Assembly (NCBI RefSeq): GCF_001650495.1
Contig: NZ_LWCS01000054.1
Coordinates: 124,001-188,000 of the forward strand
Direction: 5' to 3'
DNA length: 64,000 nt
DNA from: Mycolicibacterium iranicum
Lineage (GTDB): Bacteria; Actinomycetota; Actinomycetes; Mycobacteriales; Mycobacteriaceae
The translations under genes were made by a program, and so were the position numbers. Positions 16,299 through 24,750 of the stretch are shown here, piece by piece. The notes beneath the pieces are model-generated. The model made no database searches, was not told the origin of the DNA, and saw only the letters and a list, made by a program, of their open reading frames with translations. Numbering within the stretch: position 1 is the first letter of the stretch; the number at the start of each line of letters is the position of its first letter.

Positions 16299-16895
16299 CT
16301 ACCCTAATGGGCGCGGCAAGGCGAAGGCGTGCCCGGCCAATGCGTCGATCAACGCGGGGTCGTGGCTGACCAGGACGACGGCCGCGCCGCCGTCGGCAAT
16401 CTCCCGCAGCAGGGTGATGACCGAGCCGGTGGCGATGGGGTCGAGCATTGCCGTCGGCTCGTCGCAGAGCACCACCTCGGCCTGCTGGGCCAGGACCCGG
16501 GCCAGGCAGGCCCGCTGCAACTGGCCGTCGCTGACCTGCCCGGGATAGCGGTCCAGCAACTCGGGCTCGAGACCGACCCGCACGGCGATCTCGTCGATGT
16601 CGAGCCGCTCACGGCGGATCACGGCGGGTTCGGCAACGATCCGGCCCAGCGTCCATCGAGGATTGCAGACCAGCCGAGGATGCTGGGCGAGCAGCGCGAC
16701 CGAGCGCCCACGTATGACCTCACCGGCATCCGGGATCAGCAGCCCGGCCAACACGCGCAGCAGTGTGGTCTTGCCGCTGCCCGAGGCACCGGTCACGCCG
16801 GTGACGGCTCCGGCAGGAGCGACGAGGTCGACCTCGTCGAGCACCGTTCGTCCGCCGAAGGTGACGGTGACGCCGGCCGCCGTGAGTCCCGTCAT
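16299..16895 (-). CDS. ABC importer ATPase subunit (DppF/NikE-like)
   Basis: A 198-residue nucleotide-binding protein. Walker A is GASGSGKT at 36-43, the signature is VSDGQLQRA (a variant of LSGGQ), Walker B is VVLCDEPTAMLD, and the switch histidine lies in LVSHDPAL. It is shorter than usual DppF/OppF because the C-terminal oligopeptide domain is absent. The start is the ATG at 16895, which overlaps the upstream ATPase stop (ATGA); an upstream in-frame start is arginine-rich and lies inside the neighbour. It is the last gene of the five-gene importer and ends six bases before lpdC. It energises uptake together with the preceding ATPase. Confidence 0.88.
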   Translation of the reverse strand: MTGLTAAGVTVTFGGRTVLDEVDLVAPAGAVTGVTGASGSGKTTLLRVLAGLLIPDAGEVIRGRSVALLAQHPRLVCNPRWTLGRIVAEPAVIRRERLDIDEIAVRVGLEPELLDRYPGQVSDGQLQRACLARVLAQQAEVVLCDEPTAMLDPIATGSVITLLREIADGGAAVVLVSHDPALIDALAGHAFALPRPLG

Positions 16896-17650
16896 ACCGG
16901 CACCGTCCCCAGCAGCGCCCGCACGTACGGGTCGGTTCCGGACAGCGCTTCGGCCAGCGGTGCCTGCGTCGTGACGGTGCCTCGCGTCATGACCGCGACG
17001 TCGTCGCATACTCCGGCGCGCCGCAGCGACGGCATGTCATGGGTGATGACCAGAACGGCAGCGCCGTCGGCCGCCGCGTCCCCGAGCAGCCGCCAGATCA
17101 GCGCAGCATTGTCCGGGTCCAGAGCCGAGGTCGGTTCGTCGGCGAGCAGCAGTTCCGGCCGCCCGGCGAGTGCGGCGGCGATCGCGACGCGTTGCGCCAT
17201 GCCGCCCGACAGTTCGTGCGGGTAGCGCTGCGTCACGCTCGCCGGCAGCGCGACGGCCGTCACCAACTGTTCCGGGGTGCGGTCGGCGCCAAGCCTTCCG
17301 CAGATCTCGGCGAGTTGGGAGCCGACCGTGCGCACCGGGGTGAACGATGTCGCCGCCGACTGCGGGACGACGCCGATGCGACGGCCCCGCAGTCCGCGCC
17401 AGGCTCTCTCGTCGTCGTACCGCAGCTCGGTGTCGCCGATGAACACCTGCCCCCGGACGTGCGAGCCGGGTGGCAGGAGCCCGCTCAGGGCGGCCGCGAC
17501 AAGCGACTTGCCGCAACCCGATTCACCGATCAGGGCGGTGACGCGTCCCGCGGGCACGTCGAGGTCGACGTCATCGAGGACTGCGACGGCGGCCGAGCCG
17601 CGGCCGCGCCGCACGTCGATGTCGACGCAGAGGCCGGCCAGGCGGGTCAC
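16892..17650 (-). CDS. ABC importer ATPase subunit (DppD/NikD-like)
   Basis: A 252-residue nucleotide-binding protein with Walker A GESGCGKS near 40-47, Q-loop VVPQSAATSFTP, signature LSGGMAQRVAIAAAL, Walker B LLLADEPTSALD and switch VITHDMPSL. The Q-loop followed by SFTP is typical of the peptide/nickel importer class. The start is GTG at 17650, overlapping the permease TGA as GTGA; a second GTG directly before it is equally possible. It pairs with the smaller ATPase downstream to form the heterodimeric motor. Confidence 0.9.
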   Translation of the reverse strand: MTRLAGLCVDIDVRRGRGSAAVAVLDDVDLDVPAGRVTALIGESGCGKSLVAAALSGLLPPGSHVRGQVFIGDTELRYDDERAWRGLRGRRIGVVPQSAATSFTPVRTVGSQLAEICGRLGADRTPEQLVTAVALPASVTQRYPHELSGGMAQRVAIAAALAGRPELLLADEPTSALDPDNAALIWRLLGDAAADGAAVLVITHDMPSLRRAGVCDDVAVMTRGTVTTQAPLAEALSGTDPYVRALLGTVPV

Positions 17651-18447
17651 CACACCTGCCCCACGGGTGCACGATGTCGGTCGCGCAGGGCCGTGCCCGC
17701 GGCCGCGAACGCGAGCGCGGTGGCGATGAGCGCGACGGCGGGTACGGCGAGGGTCCACCACGCGCCGGTCAGGATGTCGCCGCGGGCTTCGCTGAGCAGT
17801 GTGCCCAGGCTCGCGCGGTCCGGGGACAGCCCGACGCCGAGGAACGACAGCGTGGATTCGTGCCACACCGCGTGTGGCAGAAGGACGACCATCGCGACCA
17901 GGGCCTGACCGGTCACGGCCGGGAGCAGGTGGTGACGTGCGATGAACCACCGCGACCCGCCCGCCAGTCGTGCGGTCTCGACCCAGCCCGCATCGGCTAC
18001 CGCGAGCAGTTCGGCGCGTACGACGCGCGCCACGGCGGGCCAGTGCGTCAGCGCGATGGACGCGATGATCGCCAGCGGCGCGCCGCGCCACATCGCGGCG
18101 ATCACGATGCCGACCACGAGATGCGGCAGTGCGTTGAAGCCGTCGACCAGACGCATCACCACGGCATCGAGCCAGCCGCCGACGAGCGCGGCCGCCACGC
18201 CGATCGTCAAACCCAGCGCGGTCGCCACAACAGCACAGACGAGGGCGATCAGCAAGGAGACCCGCAGGCCCTCGGCGGTGCGCACCAGCAGGTCGTAGCC
18301 CGAATGATCCGTTCCCGCCAGGTGTTCGGCGCTCGGTGGGCGCAATGCCGTCGAGAAGTCGGCGATCTGTTCACCGGCCAGCAGCGGGATCGCCACGGCG
18401 GCCAGCGCGACGATGCCGAGCACGATCCACGGGGCCTTGCGGTTCAT
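17647..18447 (-). CDS. ABC importer permease (DppC/NikC-like)
   Basis: A 266-residue inner-membrane permease. It has an N-terminal membrane segment (WIVLGIVALAAVAIPLLAG), then HLAGTDHSGYDLLVRTAEGL (the conserved periplasmic GTD-x-x-G-RD-like motif of DppC proteins), four further membrane spans, and the EAA-type coupling motif WVETARLAGGSRWFIARHHL at about 155-174. It overlaps both neighbours by four bases. With the DppB-like permease it forms the channel of the importer. Confidence 0.9.
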   Translation of the reverse strand: MNRKAPWIVLGIVALAAVAIPLLAGEQIADFSTALRPPSAEHLAGTDHSGYDLLVRTAEGLRVSLLIALVCAVVATALGLTIGVAAALVGGWLDAVVMRLVDGFNALPHLVVGIVIAAMWRGAPLAIIASIALTHWPAVARVVRAELLAVADAGWVETARLAGGSRWFIARHHLLPAVTGQALVAMVVLLPHAVWHESTLSFLGVGLSPDRASLGTLLSEARGDILTGAWWTLAVPAVALIATALAFAAAGTALRDRHRAPVGQVW

Positions 18448-19478
18448 GCAGCCATCCTCACCCGTGGATCGATGGCGACGGCAGCTGCATCAGACAGCGC
18501 CGAACCGGCCAGGACCGCTGCCGCGGCACCGACGGTCAGTGCCGCGAGGAGGGGAAAGTCCAGCGCTGCAGCAGATTCCACCAATACCGCGGCCATGCCT
18601 GGCCAGCCGAAAACGGTCTCGACGATCGCCGCGCCCGCGATCAGTTCCGGCAGCCGGGTCCCCAGCAGCGCCAGAGTCGGCAGAACCGACACCGGGGCGA
18701 TGTGGCCGCGGAGCAGAGCCCAACCATGCACACCACGCGATCGCGCGCCGCGCACCGCGTCCGAATCGACAGTGGCGACGACCGCGGCACGGGTGGTCAG
18801 CAACAGCCACGGGATCATTGAGATCGTGAGTGCAATCCAGGGCAGAATGCCGTGTCGCAGAACAGCTTCCACCGTGTAGTCGGCGCCGGGCGCGGCTGCC
18901 CCTGACGCCGGCAACCACCGCAGGCCCACGGCGACGACGATCACCAGCGCCAGTGAGACGACGAAAGGTGGTACGGCGGCGAAGGTCACCGAGAATGCCG
19001 TGCACGCCCGGTCGACAAGGCTTTCACGGCGCATCCCGGCGATACAACCCAGCAGGATGGCCAGAGCTGCGGCCGTCAGCAATGCGGCGCCGGACAGAAT
19101 CAAGGTGAACGGCATCCGTTCGGCCAGGACGGTGGTGACAGCCTGCGACTGCGTCGAGGACCACCCGAGGTCTCCGCGCATGAGGCCGCCGACCCAGTCC
19201 CACCAAGCCTGATACCAAGGCTGGTCGGTGTCGTACGCCTCACGCATCGCGTCGCGCTGCGATTGGGTGGCGAATTGATAGTTGCCGCCGAGGTATGCCG
19301 CCAGCGGGTCGAACGGCGACAGCGAGGCGACCGCGAACATCGCCGCCGAGATCGCGACCGTCAGCGGGACTGCGATGGCGGTCCTGATGGCCAGCAGGCG
19401 AAGTGCCGCGCGCAGGGGGCTTTTGGGCCGACTCGTGGGGACGTGGTCGAGGATGGCCGACGGTGTCAGCGTGTCCAT
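18444..19478 (-). CDS. ABC importer permease (DppB/NikB-like)
   Basis: A 344-residue permease with a basic N-terminus, a first span at about 34-54, a large loop (DPLAAYLGGNYQFATQSQ and MRGDLGWSSTQSQAVTTVLA, the GDLG pattern of DppB proteins), and five further spans. The coupling motif SDAVRGARSRGVHGWALLRG is near 235. The start at 19478 (MDTLTP) is chosen over an in-frame start nine codons upstream; either overlaps the binding-protein gene. It overlaps the DppC-like gene by four bases. Confidence 0.9.
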   Translation of the reverse strand: MDTLTPSAILDHVPTSRPKSPLRAALRLLAIRTAIAVPLTVAISAAMFAVASLSPFDPLAAYLGGNYQFATQSQRDAMREAYDTDQPWYQAWWDWVGGLMRGDLGWSSTQSQAVTTVLAERMPFTLILSGAALLTAAALAILLGCIAGMRRESLVDRACTAFSVTFAAVPPFVVSLALVIVVAVGLRWLPASGAAAPGADYTVEAVLRHGILPWIALTISMIPWLLLTTRAAVVATVDSDAVRGARSRGVHGWALLRGHIAPVSVLPTLALLGTRLPELIAGAAIVETVFGWPGMAAVLVESAAALDFPLLAALTVGAAAAVLAGSALSDAAAVAIDPRVRMAA

Positions 19479-21049
19479 GCCTGCAGATTCCACCACGGAC
19501 CCCATGAGACCCCGTGCGAGTGCGGTTCCATGATCGGGGCGGTCTGTTGCCAGCCGAGGTCGCGGTAGCCGTAGGTGTGGTCGAGGAACGCGAGGAACAC
19601 GTGCGACGGCTCAGCCGCATAGGTGGCCTGGATGTTGCGGTAAAGCTCGTCCTTGGCGGGGCCGCTCGCGGATCGGCTTGCCTGCTCCAGCATTTCGTCG
19701 AGACCCGGGGCCGTGAAGTTGCCCGGGTTCGAGTACGGGGACGAGTCGGGCACCCGGGTGTGCAGAGTGTCGTAGACCTGCGAGTCGATGCTGTAAGGCG
19801 TGGATCCTCCACCGAGCACCACCGCTGAATCGCCGAAGCGGGTGTCGATCTCGTCCCAGCTGGTGCCACGCGGGCGGATCTCGATACCGAGCGGCTTCAT
19901 GGCGGCCGCAAACGCCACTGCGAGATCGCGCCGCAGCGTGTCCTGGGCGTTGTACAGCAACTCGACTGTCGCTCGTGCGCCGGCCTTTTCGCGTACTCCG
20001 TCACCGCCGGCCCGCCAGCCCGCCTCGTCGAGCAGCGCCCGTGCCCGGTCCATGTCGACCCGGTACTGCGCGTCGGCGTTGTAGGCGTCTCCATAGGCTT
20101 CCGCCACCGGGGTGCTGGCCGGGCGTCCATAACCGACGAGGACGTCGCGCACCAGGGCATCCCGGTCGATGCCGAGGTTCATCGCGAGCCGGGCTTTGAC
20201 GTCGGCGGTGAACGGGTTTCCGGCGGGCAGTGCGATGCCGCGCCAGTCCGCGGACTGCGCCGCGACGGTCTGCACGTCCTCGCTCTTGATCGAATCGATC
20301 AGGCGCGGAGGGAGATTCGTTCCATCGGCGCTCCCGGACACCATGCTCTGAGCCCTGGCGTTGTCGTCGGGTGTGTAGGTGTACACCAGGCGCCTCACCT
20401 GCGCCTGTTCGCCCCAGTAGTCGTCGCGGGCGACGAGGACCGCCTGGTCGGGCCGCAGGCTTTCGAGTGTGTAGGGGCCCGTCCCGACGGGCTGGGTGTT
20501 GACCGCCCAGTCGGCCGCCGGTTTGTCCTCGATATTCTCCGACGGCAGGATCCCCAGCAGCAGATAGGGTTTCGGGTCTGCCGCGGTGTTCAGCTCAACT
20601 GTCACGGCGTCGGGTCCGTCGGCGGTGATCGCCACGATGGGTGCCACCGAGGTGGAGATCTCGGACGCCACCTCGGGGTCGCGCACGGCAGCGTAGGTGG
20701 CGACCACATCTGCGGAGTCGAAGGCGCTGCCGTCGGAGAACGCGACGCCGGTGCGCAGCGGTATTCGCCACCGGTTCGGTCCAGCCGGTTCGGGTTCCCG
20801 ATCGGCGAGCGCCGGGGCGAGTGCGGGAACGACGGTGTCGGTGTCGGCACTGGGACGGTAGAGCCCGTCGTAGAAAGGAGACACGCCCGTCTCGCTGTAG
20901 CCGTTGACCGGGTTGTAGCCACCGAGCTCGTAGCCCTCGGCCAGCACGATCTGGTCAGTCGAGCCGCCGGCGCCGTCCTCTGCCGCGGAGGAGCATCCTG
21001 CGAGCAGCGCAACCGCCGCCCCGATCGCCACGCCAACTCGCCTTTTCAT
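19466..21049 (-). CDS. Lipoprotein substrate-binding protein of the importer (SBP_bac_5)
   Basis: A 527-residue binding protein with a lipoprotein signal: MKRR, a hydrophobic core, and lipobox LLAGC with C19. The mature part has family-5 features: GYNPVNGYSETGVSPFYDGL early on, LKPLRPD-like loops (TLESLRPDQAVLVARDDYWG), and NLGIDRDALVRDVLVGYGRP in the second lobe. Family 5 binds peptides, nickel chelates or sugars; nothing here fixes the ligand. The start at 21049 is the ATG inside a perfect inverted repeat (21046-21069), and no good ribosome site precedes it. It is the first gene of the operon. Confidence 0.9.
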   Translation of the reverse strand: MKRRVGVAIGAAVALLAGCSSAAEDGAGGSTDQIVLAEGYELGGYNPVNGYSETGVSPFYDGLYRPSADTDTVVPALAPALADREPEPAGPNRWRIPLRTGVAFSDGSAFDSADVVATYAAVRDPEVASEISTSVAPIVAITADGPDAVTVELNTAADPKPYLLLGILPSENIEDKPAADWAVNTQPVGTGPYTLESLRPDQAVLVARDDYWGEQAQVRRLVYTYTPDDNARAQSMVSGSADGTNLPPRLIDSIKSEDVQTVAAQSADWRGIALPAGNPFTADVKARLAMNLGIDRDALVRDVLVGYGRPASTPVAEAYGDAYNADAQYRVDMDRARALLDEAGWRAGGDGVREKAGARATVELLYNAQDTLRRDLAVAFAAAMKPLGIEIRPRGTSWDEIDTRFGDSAVVLGGGSTPYSIDSQVYDTLHTRVPDSSPYSNPGNFTAPGLDEMLEQASRSASGPAKDELYRNIQATYAAEPSHVFLAFLDHTYGYRDLGWQQTAPIMEPHSHGVSWGPWWNLQAWTR

Positions 21050-21069
21050 GTGTGTATGTGAACACATGA
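21046..21069. promoter_or_regulatory. Inverted repeat over the binding-protein start codon
   Basis: TCATGTGT at 21046-21053 and ACACATGA at 21062-21069 are perfect inverted copies around an 8-base spacer. The ATG of the importer's first gene lies inside the left arm. The TGTG-N8-CACA core (21051-21066) resembles the general Crp-like and GntR-like half-site pattern. A repressor bound here would block translation-start DNA. The regulator is unknown. Confidence 0.5.
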
Positions 21070-21107
21070 AGCGAGATGCGTCCAGTTACCTCACAGGATG
21101 GGTGGCG

Positions 21108-21542
21108 CTAGACGACGATCCAACCGAGGGCGAGGCTCGCATACAGCGCTCCCGCGCCGAGCGCCGCCGCGAGCGGTGCCGACATCAGCGCCAAGGACAT
21201 CGCCGCGATGTTCGGCCGCTCCTGCACCATCGCCGTCAGCAGACTGCCGACGATGCACGCCACGACGAAGACCAGCACCGCGAAGACCGGCATCGCCTTG
21301 TCGAGCGACTGGAACCACCAGTAGTAGAGGCCCGCCCCTGCGGCGGCGCCCGCCAGCCACATGCCGACGACGACCAAGAGGAATCGACCGCGGCCCACGA
21401 ACTGCGGGATGCCGGGAACCACGATCGGCTGGGCGAACGGCTGCGGCGGCACCTCGCCGGCATAGGCCGGGTCGTCGATGACCGTCTGCGCGGCGAGGCT
21501 CCCGGTGAATTCCGGTGTGAACGACTGGGTTTGCTCAGACAC
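21108..21542 (-). CDS. Membrane protein (Rv0461-like by position)
   Basis: A 144-residue protein with a polar, proline-rich N-terminus (about 1-50) and three hydrophobic segments at about 53-73, 82-103 and 112-143. It overlaps the preceding small membrane gene by eight bases. In M. tuberculosis two small membrane genes, Rv0460 and Rv0461, sit between the DUF779 gene and lpdC, and this pair occupies the same place, except that the ABC importer now intervenes. Function is unknown. Confidence 0.65.
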   Translation of the reverse strand: MSEQTQSFTPEFTGSLAAQTVIDDPAYAGEVPPQPFAQPIVVPGIPQFVGRGRFLLVVVGMWLAGAAAGAGLYYWWFQSLDKAMPVFAVLVFVVACIVGSLLTAMVQERPNIAAMSLALMSAPLAAALGAGALYASLALGWIVV

Positions 21543-21813
21543 CGGAAGCCACCTGGATCGCGGTGAGCGCGCCGAACCAGCCCGGGCCGATCGCGAGAAT
21601 CATGGCGCCGACGGCGGTCACCCACCGCCTGCCCGAGAACAGGATCATCGACACACCGATCACGCTGGGGACACCGATCACGACGCCGATCACGACGTCG
21701 GGTCGGACCGTCGCAGTGATTTCGACGGCGGCGATGAGCGCGGCCATCATGCCCAGAGCGACTCCGATGATCATCACTCCGGCGAGGACCGATGCTCGTG
21801 GCAACGGGATCAC
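21535..21813 (-). CDS. Small hydrophobic protein (Rv0460-like by position)
   Basis: A 92-residue, almost wholly hydrophobic protein with three spans at about 7-30, 38-58 and 64-90, and a short RR between the last two. It is coupled to the next membrane gene by an eight-base overlap. The name follows only from position beside the DUF779 gene and from size. No function is visible. Confidence 0.6.
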   Translation of the reverse strand: MIPLPRASVLAGVMIIGVALGMMAALIAAVEITATVRPDVVIGVVIGVPSVIGVSMILFSGRRWVTAVGAMILAIGPGWFGALTAIQVASGV

Positions 21814-22040
21814 GTGTCTGACGATAACGCCGCCAGCAGCCGTATTCCGAACGGCGCGCCGGGTTTTCGCGCGTGCGACGTCACAGCACGATCACGAGGC
21901 GGATCCGGGAATCCACCCAACAGCCGGTCAGCACGTTGCCCCCGCGTGCGGTCTACGTACTTTTTGTGATCGTCTTGTGTCCCTCGGGTTCTCCGCGGCA
22001 GTGTGTCTAGTGCGCGTTCAGGGCTCGTTCGGCCGCCTGG

Positions 22041-22139
22041 ATCTTCGGTGACGGTCGCCCAGTTCGTTGCGTCGGCTATCCAGTCGAAGACTTCCTCGAC
22101 CGGTGCGGCGACAAACCGGCGCGTGCTGACCCTCTGCAT
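22041..22139 (-). pseudogene. Remnant of an SRPBCC-family gene
   Basis: The minus strand reads MQRVSTRRFVAAPVEEVFDW followed by IADATNWA, which is the first beta-strand and helix of an SRPBCC (polyketide-cyclase-like) protein. After about 33 codons the frame runs into low-complexity, charged sequence with no resemblance to the family (which is usually 140-160 residues). It begins 29 bases after the DUF779 stop, in the same direction. The rest of the 354-base gap 21814-22167 shows no coding signal. Confidence 0.5.
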
Positions 22140-22167
22140 TCGAACACGTATCGCGCCGGCGATCGGG

Positions 22168-22653
22168 CTACCGCTGAGGAATCGCGCAGGCGTCGACGGC
22201 ATCGGCGACGACGTGCGTACCGTTCGCCTCCGGTCGTTCGCCGCGCTCGTAACCCGCCCCGGTCACCGGAGGCGCAGCGTCCAAGGCCCGGTTCTCGTCG
22301 TCGGTGAATGCCCGGCCGCGGGAGAGGAACCGCTTGCCCTCCGGCGATTCCAGGCTGAAGCCGCCACCGCGGCCGGGCACCACGTCGATCACCAGCTGCG
22401 TGTGCTTCCAGGTGTCGAACTGCGGTCCTGAGATCCACACCGGCACGCCGTCGCCGACATCAAGGACGGCGAGCAGCACATCGCGGTCCCCGACGAGGAA
22501 GTCGCCGTCGGGGTAACACATCGGGGACGACCCGTCACAGCAGCCGCCGGACTGATGGAACATCAACTTTCCGTGCCGCTCCTGCAGCGTGCGCAACAGC
22601 TCCGCGGCGTCCTCGGTCACCAGTGCCCGGTTGGGTGCATCCATGTCAGCCAT
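22168..22653 (-). CDS. DUF779 protein (Rv0459-like)
   Basis: A 161-residue cytosolic protein with the DUF779 cysteine motif SGGCCDGSSPMC at 35-46 (C38, C39, C46) and a downstream GPQFDTWKHTQLVIDVVPGR. The family is typically encoded beside acetaldehyde/aldehyde dehydrogenase or alcohol-utilisation genes and may be a small accessory or metal/thiol protein; its activity is unknown. The ATG at 22653 overlaps the stop of the GAF regulator by eight bases; a second ATG three codons later is possible. In M. tuberculosis it follows an aldehyde dehydrogenase, but here it is at the end of the alcohol dehydrogenase-SDR-regulator operon. About 30 C-terminal residues beyond SRGRAFTDDENRAL look family-divergent. 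Confidence 0.85.
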   Translation of the reverse strand: MADMDAPNRALVTEDAAELLRTLQERHGKLMFHQSGGCCDGSSPMCYPDGDFLVGDRDVLLAVLDVGDGVPVWISGPQFDTWKHTQLVIDVVPGRGGGFSLESPEGKRFLSRGRAFTDDENRALDAAPPVTGAGYERGERPEANGTHVVADAVDACAIPQR

Positions 22654-23932
22654 TCTCCCTTGCTGCGCGAATCGCGGGTGCCGTCGACGGCGGCAGCAGC
22701 AACCGCCGGTCGGCCGGATGGCAGACGGACAGCTCGACACCGCCGGAGAACCGGTAGGGCTGCGCGGCAAGCAGTCCGGTGAACTGCTTGCGCAGCCGCG
22801 ACATCTCGGCGCGCACCGTCACCACCCGGGACCGGTCGCCATAGAGATCCTCAGCCAGCTGCGGCGCCGACCGACCCTGCGGTGAAAGGGCAAGGGCACA
22901 AAGGATTTCCGCGTGACGCAGAGACAGGTCGTGCCGCCAGCTGCCGAACTCCCCCGCCATCAGCAGCGAGGGCCGGTCCGGATCGCGTAGATCCAGCGTC
23001 ACCTGGGACGCCGCGCTGTGACCGGAATCCTCGTCCGGCGCCAGCCGGACCAGCCATCCCCCGGGCAGCGGCTCGACGGCACACATGCCCAGCGTCGCCA
23101 GCCACACCCGTCCCGGCCCCATCTGCTCGGGCAACAAGATCCGGTTGTGCAGCGGCATCGCGTCGACCGCTGCCACCCAGCCCTCGGTGTCGACGGCCAG
23201 TGCCGGGCTGCCCATCCGCGCCAGGATCGGCGCAGCGAGGGCCCGCAGCCGGTTCAACAAGCGGTCGTGTTCCTGGCGCAGGTGAGACTCGGCCAGGCGA
23301 GCGACCGCATCGACGAGGGCGATGGTGGTCGGGTGCACGGTGGCCGCCGGGCCCGAGACGTCGACGACGCCGATCACCTGACCGGTGCGCGGATCCCGGA
23401 TCGGAGCGCCGGCACAGGTCCACGGGTGGTGGCTGCGCAGGAAATGCTCGGCGGAGAACACCTGCACGGCCCGTTGGGACACCAGCGCCGTGCCGATGGC
23501 GTTGGTGCCGACCGACCCTTCACCCCAGTCGGCGCCTTCCACGAACCCGAGCCGGTCGGCGTTGCTCAACACCGCGGGCGACCCGGAGCGCCACAGCACC
23601 CGGCCCGAGGCGTCGGCCACGACGAGAATGTTCTCGCCTTCGGCGACCAGCGATTCCAGGCCGTGCGATATCTCGTCCAGTACATCCATCAGCCCTGACG
23701 AGCGCCGCAGCATCTCCACCGCACCCGCCTCGACCACCGGCTGGGCTACGTCATCTGGACCGACGCCGTTGGCCATCATCCGACGCCACGAGTCGCCGAT
23801 GACCTCTCGCGGCCGCGCAGGCGCACGGTGGCCCGCCATCGTCGCGTCGTAGACAGCCGACATCAGCCGCGCGTAGCTGCGCGGATCCTCCCCGACGGCG
23901 ACGGCGGGCTCAGGCACCGGTGAAACCTGCAT
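22646..23932 (-). CDS. AcoR/MimR-like GAF-domain transcriptional regulator lacking a sigma54 domain
   Basis: A 428-residue regulator. Residues 40-90 contain the AcoR-like leader (SWRRMMANGVGPDD). Residues 90-215 form a GAF sensor with the hallmark GEGSVGTNAIGTAL (137-150) and HFLRSHHPWTCAGAPIRD. After a linker domain comes a C-terminal winged-helix-like region (about 332-384; APQLAEDLYGDRSRVVTVRA, then EMSRLRKQF). The AAA+ sigma54-interaction module of true AcoR proteins is absent, as is usual in actinobacteria. MimR-type relatives switch on propane/ketone or acetoin catabolism. The start at 23932 lies 23 bases past the SDR stop. It is probably the activator of this operon and of the divergent monooxygenase. 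Confidence 0.83.
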   Translation of the reverse strand: MQVSPVPEPAVAVGEDPRSYARLMSAVYDATMAGHRAPARPREVIGDSWRRMMANGVGPDDVAQPVVEAGAVEMLRRSSGLMDVLDEISHGLESLVAEGENILVVADASGRVLWRSGSPAVLSNADRLGFVEGADWGEGSVGTNAIGTALVSQRAVQVFSAEHFLRSHHPWTCAGAPIRDPRTGQVIGVVDVSGPAATVHPTTIALVDAVARLAESHLRQEHDRLLNRLRALAAPILARMGSPALAVDTEGWVAAVDAMPLHNRILLPEQMGPGRVWLATLGMCAVEPLPGGWLVRLAPDEDSGHSAASQVTLDLRDPDRPSLLMAGEFGSWRHDLSLRHAEILCALALSPQGRSAPQLAEDLYGDRSRVVTVRAEMSRLRKQFTGLLAAQPYRFSGGVELSVCHPADRRLLLPPSTAPAIRAARENG

Positions 23933-23955
23933 TGACACCCAGTGTGCTCCCCATC

Positions 23956-24750
23956 TCAGCGGTAGACCAGGCCGCCGTCGATCAGGCCGGACTGCCCGGT
24001 CATGTAGTCGGCGTCCGGGCCGGCCAGGTAGGAGACGAAGCCGGCCACGTCGTCCGGTGTCTCCGCGCGACCGAGCGCGATGCCGCCGACGAACTTGTCG
24101 TACGTCTCGCCTTCGGCGGCGCCGGTCAGCTCGGCGAACCGCTTGTCGATCTCGACCCACATGTCGGTGCCGACCACGCCGGGGCAGTACGCGTTGACGG
24201 TGATTGCGTCGACGGCGTGCTCCTTGGCGGCGGCCTGCGTCAGAGCCCGGACGGCGAACTTGGACGCGCTGTAGGGGCCGAGCATGGCGAATCCGTCGTG
24301 CCCGGCGATCGACGACGCATTGATGATCCTGCTGATCTTTCCTTGTTCTTTGTTCTTCAACTGCTCGAACTTGGCGACCGCGGCTTGGATCCCCCACAGC
24401 ACACCGTTGATGTTGATCGCCCATAGCTTCTCGACCTGCGCGGGCGTCACGTCTTCGATCGGTCCCACCAGCGCGATGCCGGCGTTGTTCACCATGATGT
24501 CGAATCCGCCCAAGGCGGACGCGGCGTGCTCCACAGCAGCGAACACCTGATCGCGGTCGCTCACATCGGCGACGAATGTGGTTGACTTCGAACCGATCTC
24601 GGCGATTTCCGCCGCGACATCATCGAGGCCTTCTGGCCGGACGTCGACGAGGGCGACGTCTGCGCCGTCCCGCGCGAGCCGGAGCGCGATGCCCCGTCCG
24701 ATCCCTTTGGCCGCACCGGTGACCAGTGCCACCTTGCCCTGCAGTGTCAT
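23956..24750 (-). CDS. SDR oxidoreductase, probable acetoin reductase/2,3-butanediol dehydrogenase (BudC-like)
   Basis: A 264-residue NAD(P)-dependent short-chain dehydrogenase. The cofactor motif is TGAAKGIG at 11-18, NNAG is at 88-91, and the catalytic set is S146/S147, Y160 and K164. The C-terminal half follows the acetoin reductase pattern closely as I recall it: TVNAYCPGVVGTDMWVEIDK, then FVSYLAGPDADYMTGQSGLI. BudC enzymes interconvert diacetyl, acetoin and 2,3-butanediol. Its ATG overlaps the alcohol dehydrogenase stop by four bases, and the AcoR-like regulator follows. The exact substrate is an inference from residues and context. Confidence 0.85.
   Translation of the reverse strand: MTLQGKVALVTGAAKGIGRGIALRLARDGADVALVDVRPEGLDDVAAEIAEIGSKSTTFVADVSDRDQVFAAVEHAASALGGFDIMVNNAGIALVGPIEDVTPAQVEKLWAININGVLWGIQAAVAKFEQLKNKEQGKISRIINASSIAGHDGFAMLGPYSASKFAVRALTQAAAKEHAVDAITVNAYCPGVVGTDMWVEIDKRFAELTGAAEGETYDKFVGGIALGRAETPDDVAGFVSYLAGPDADYMTGQSGLIDGGLVYR

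Noticed and set aside
14445..16307. A 620-codon open frame on the plus strand opposite lpdC
   Set aside because: It is the antisense of a clear lpdC and shows no family resemblance; long antisense frames are expected at this GC content.
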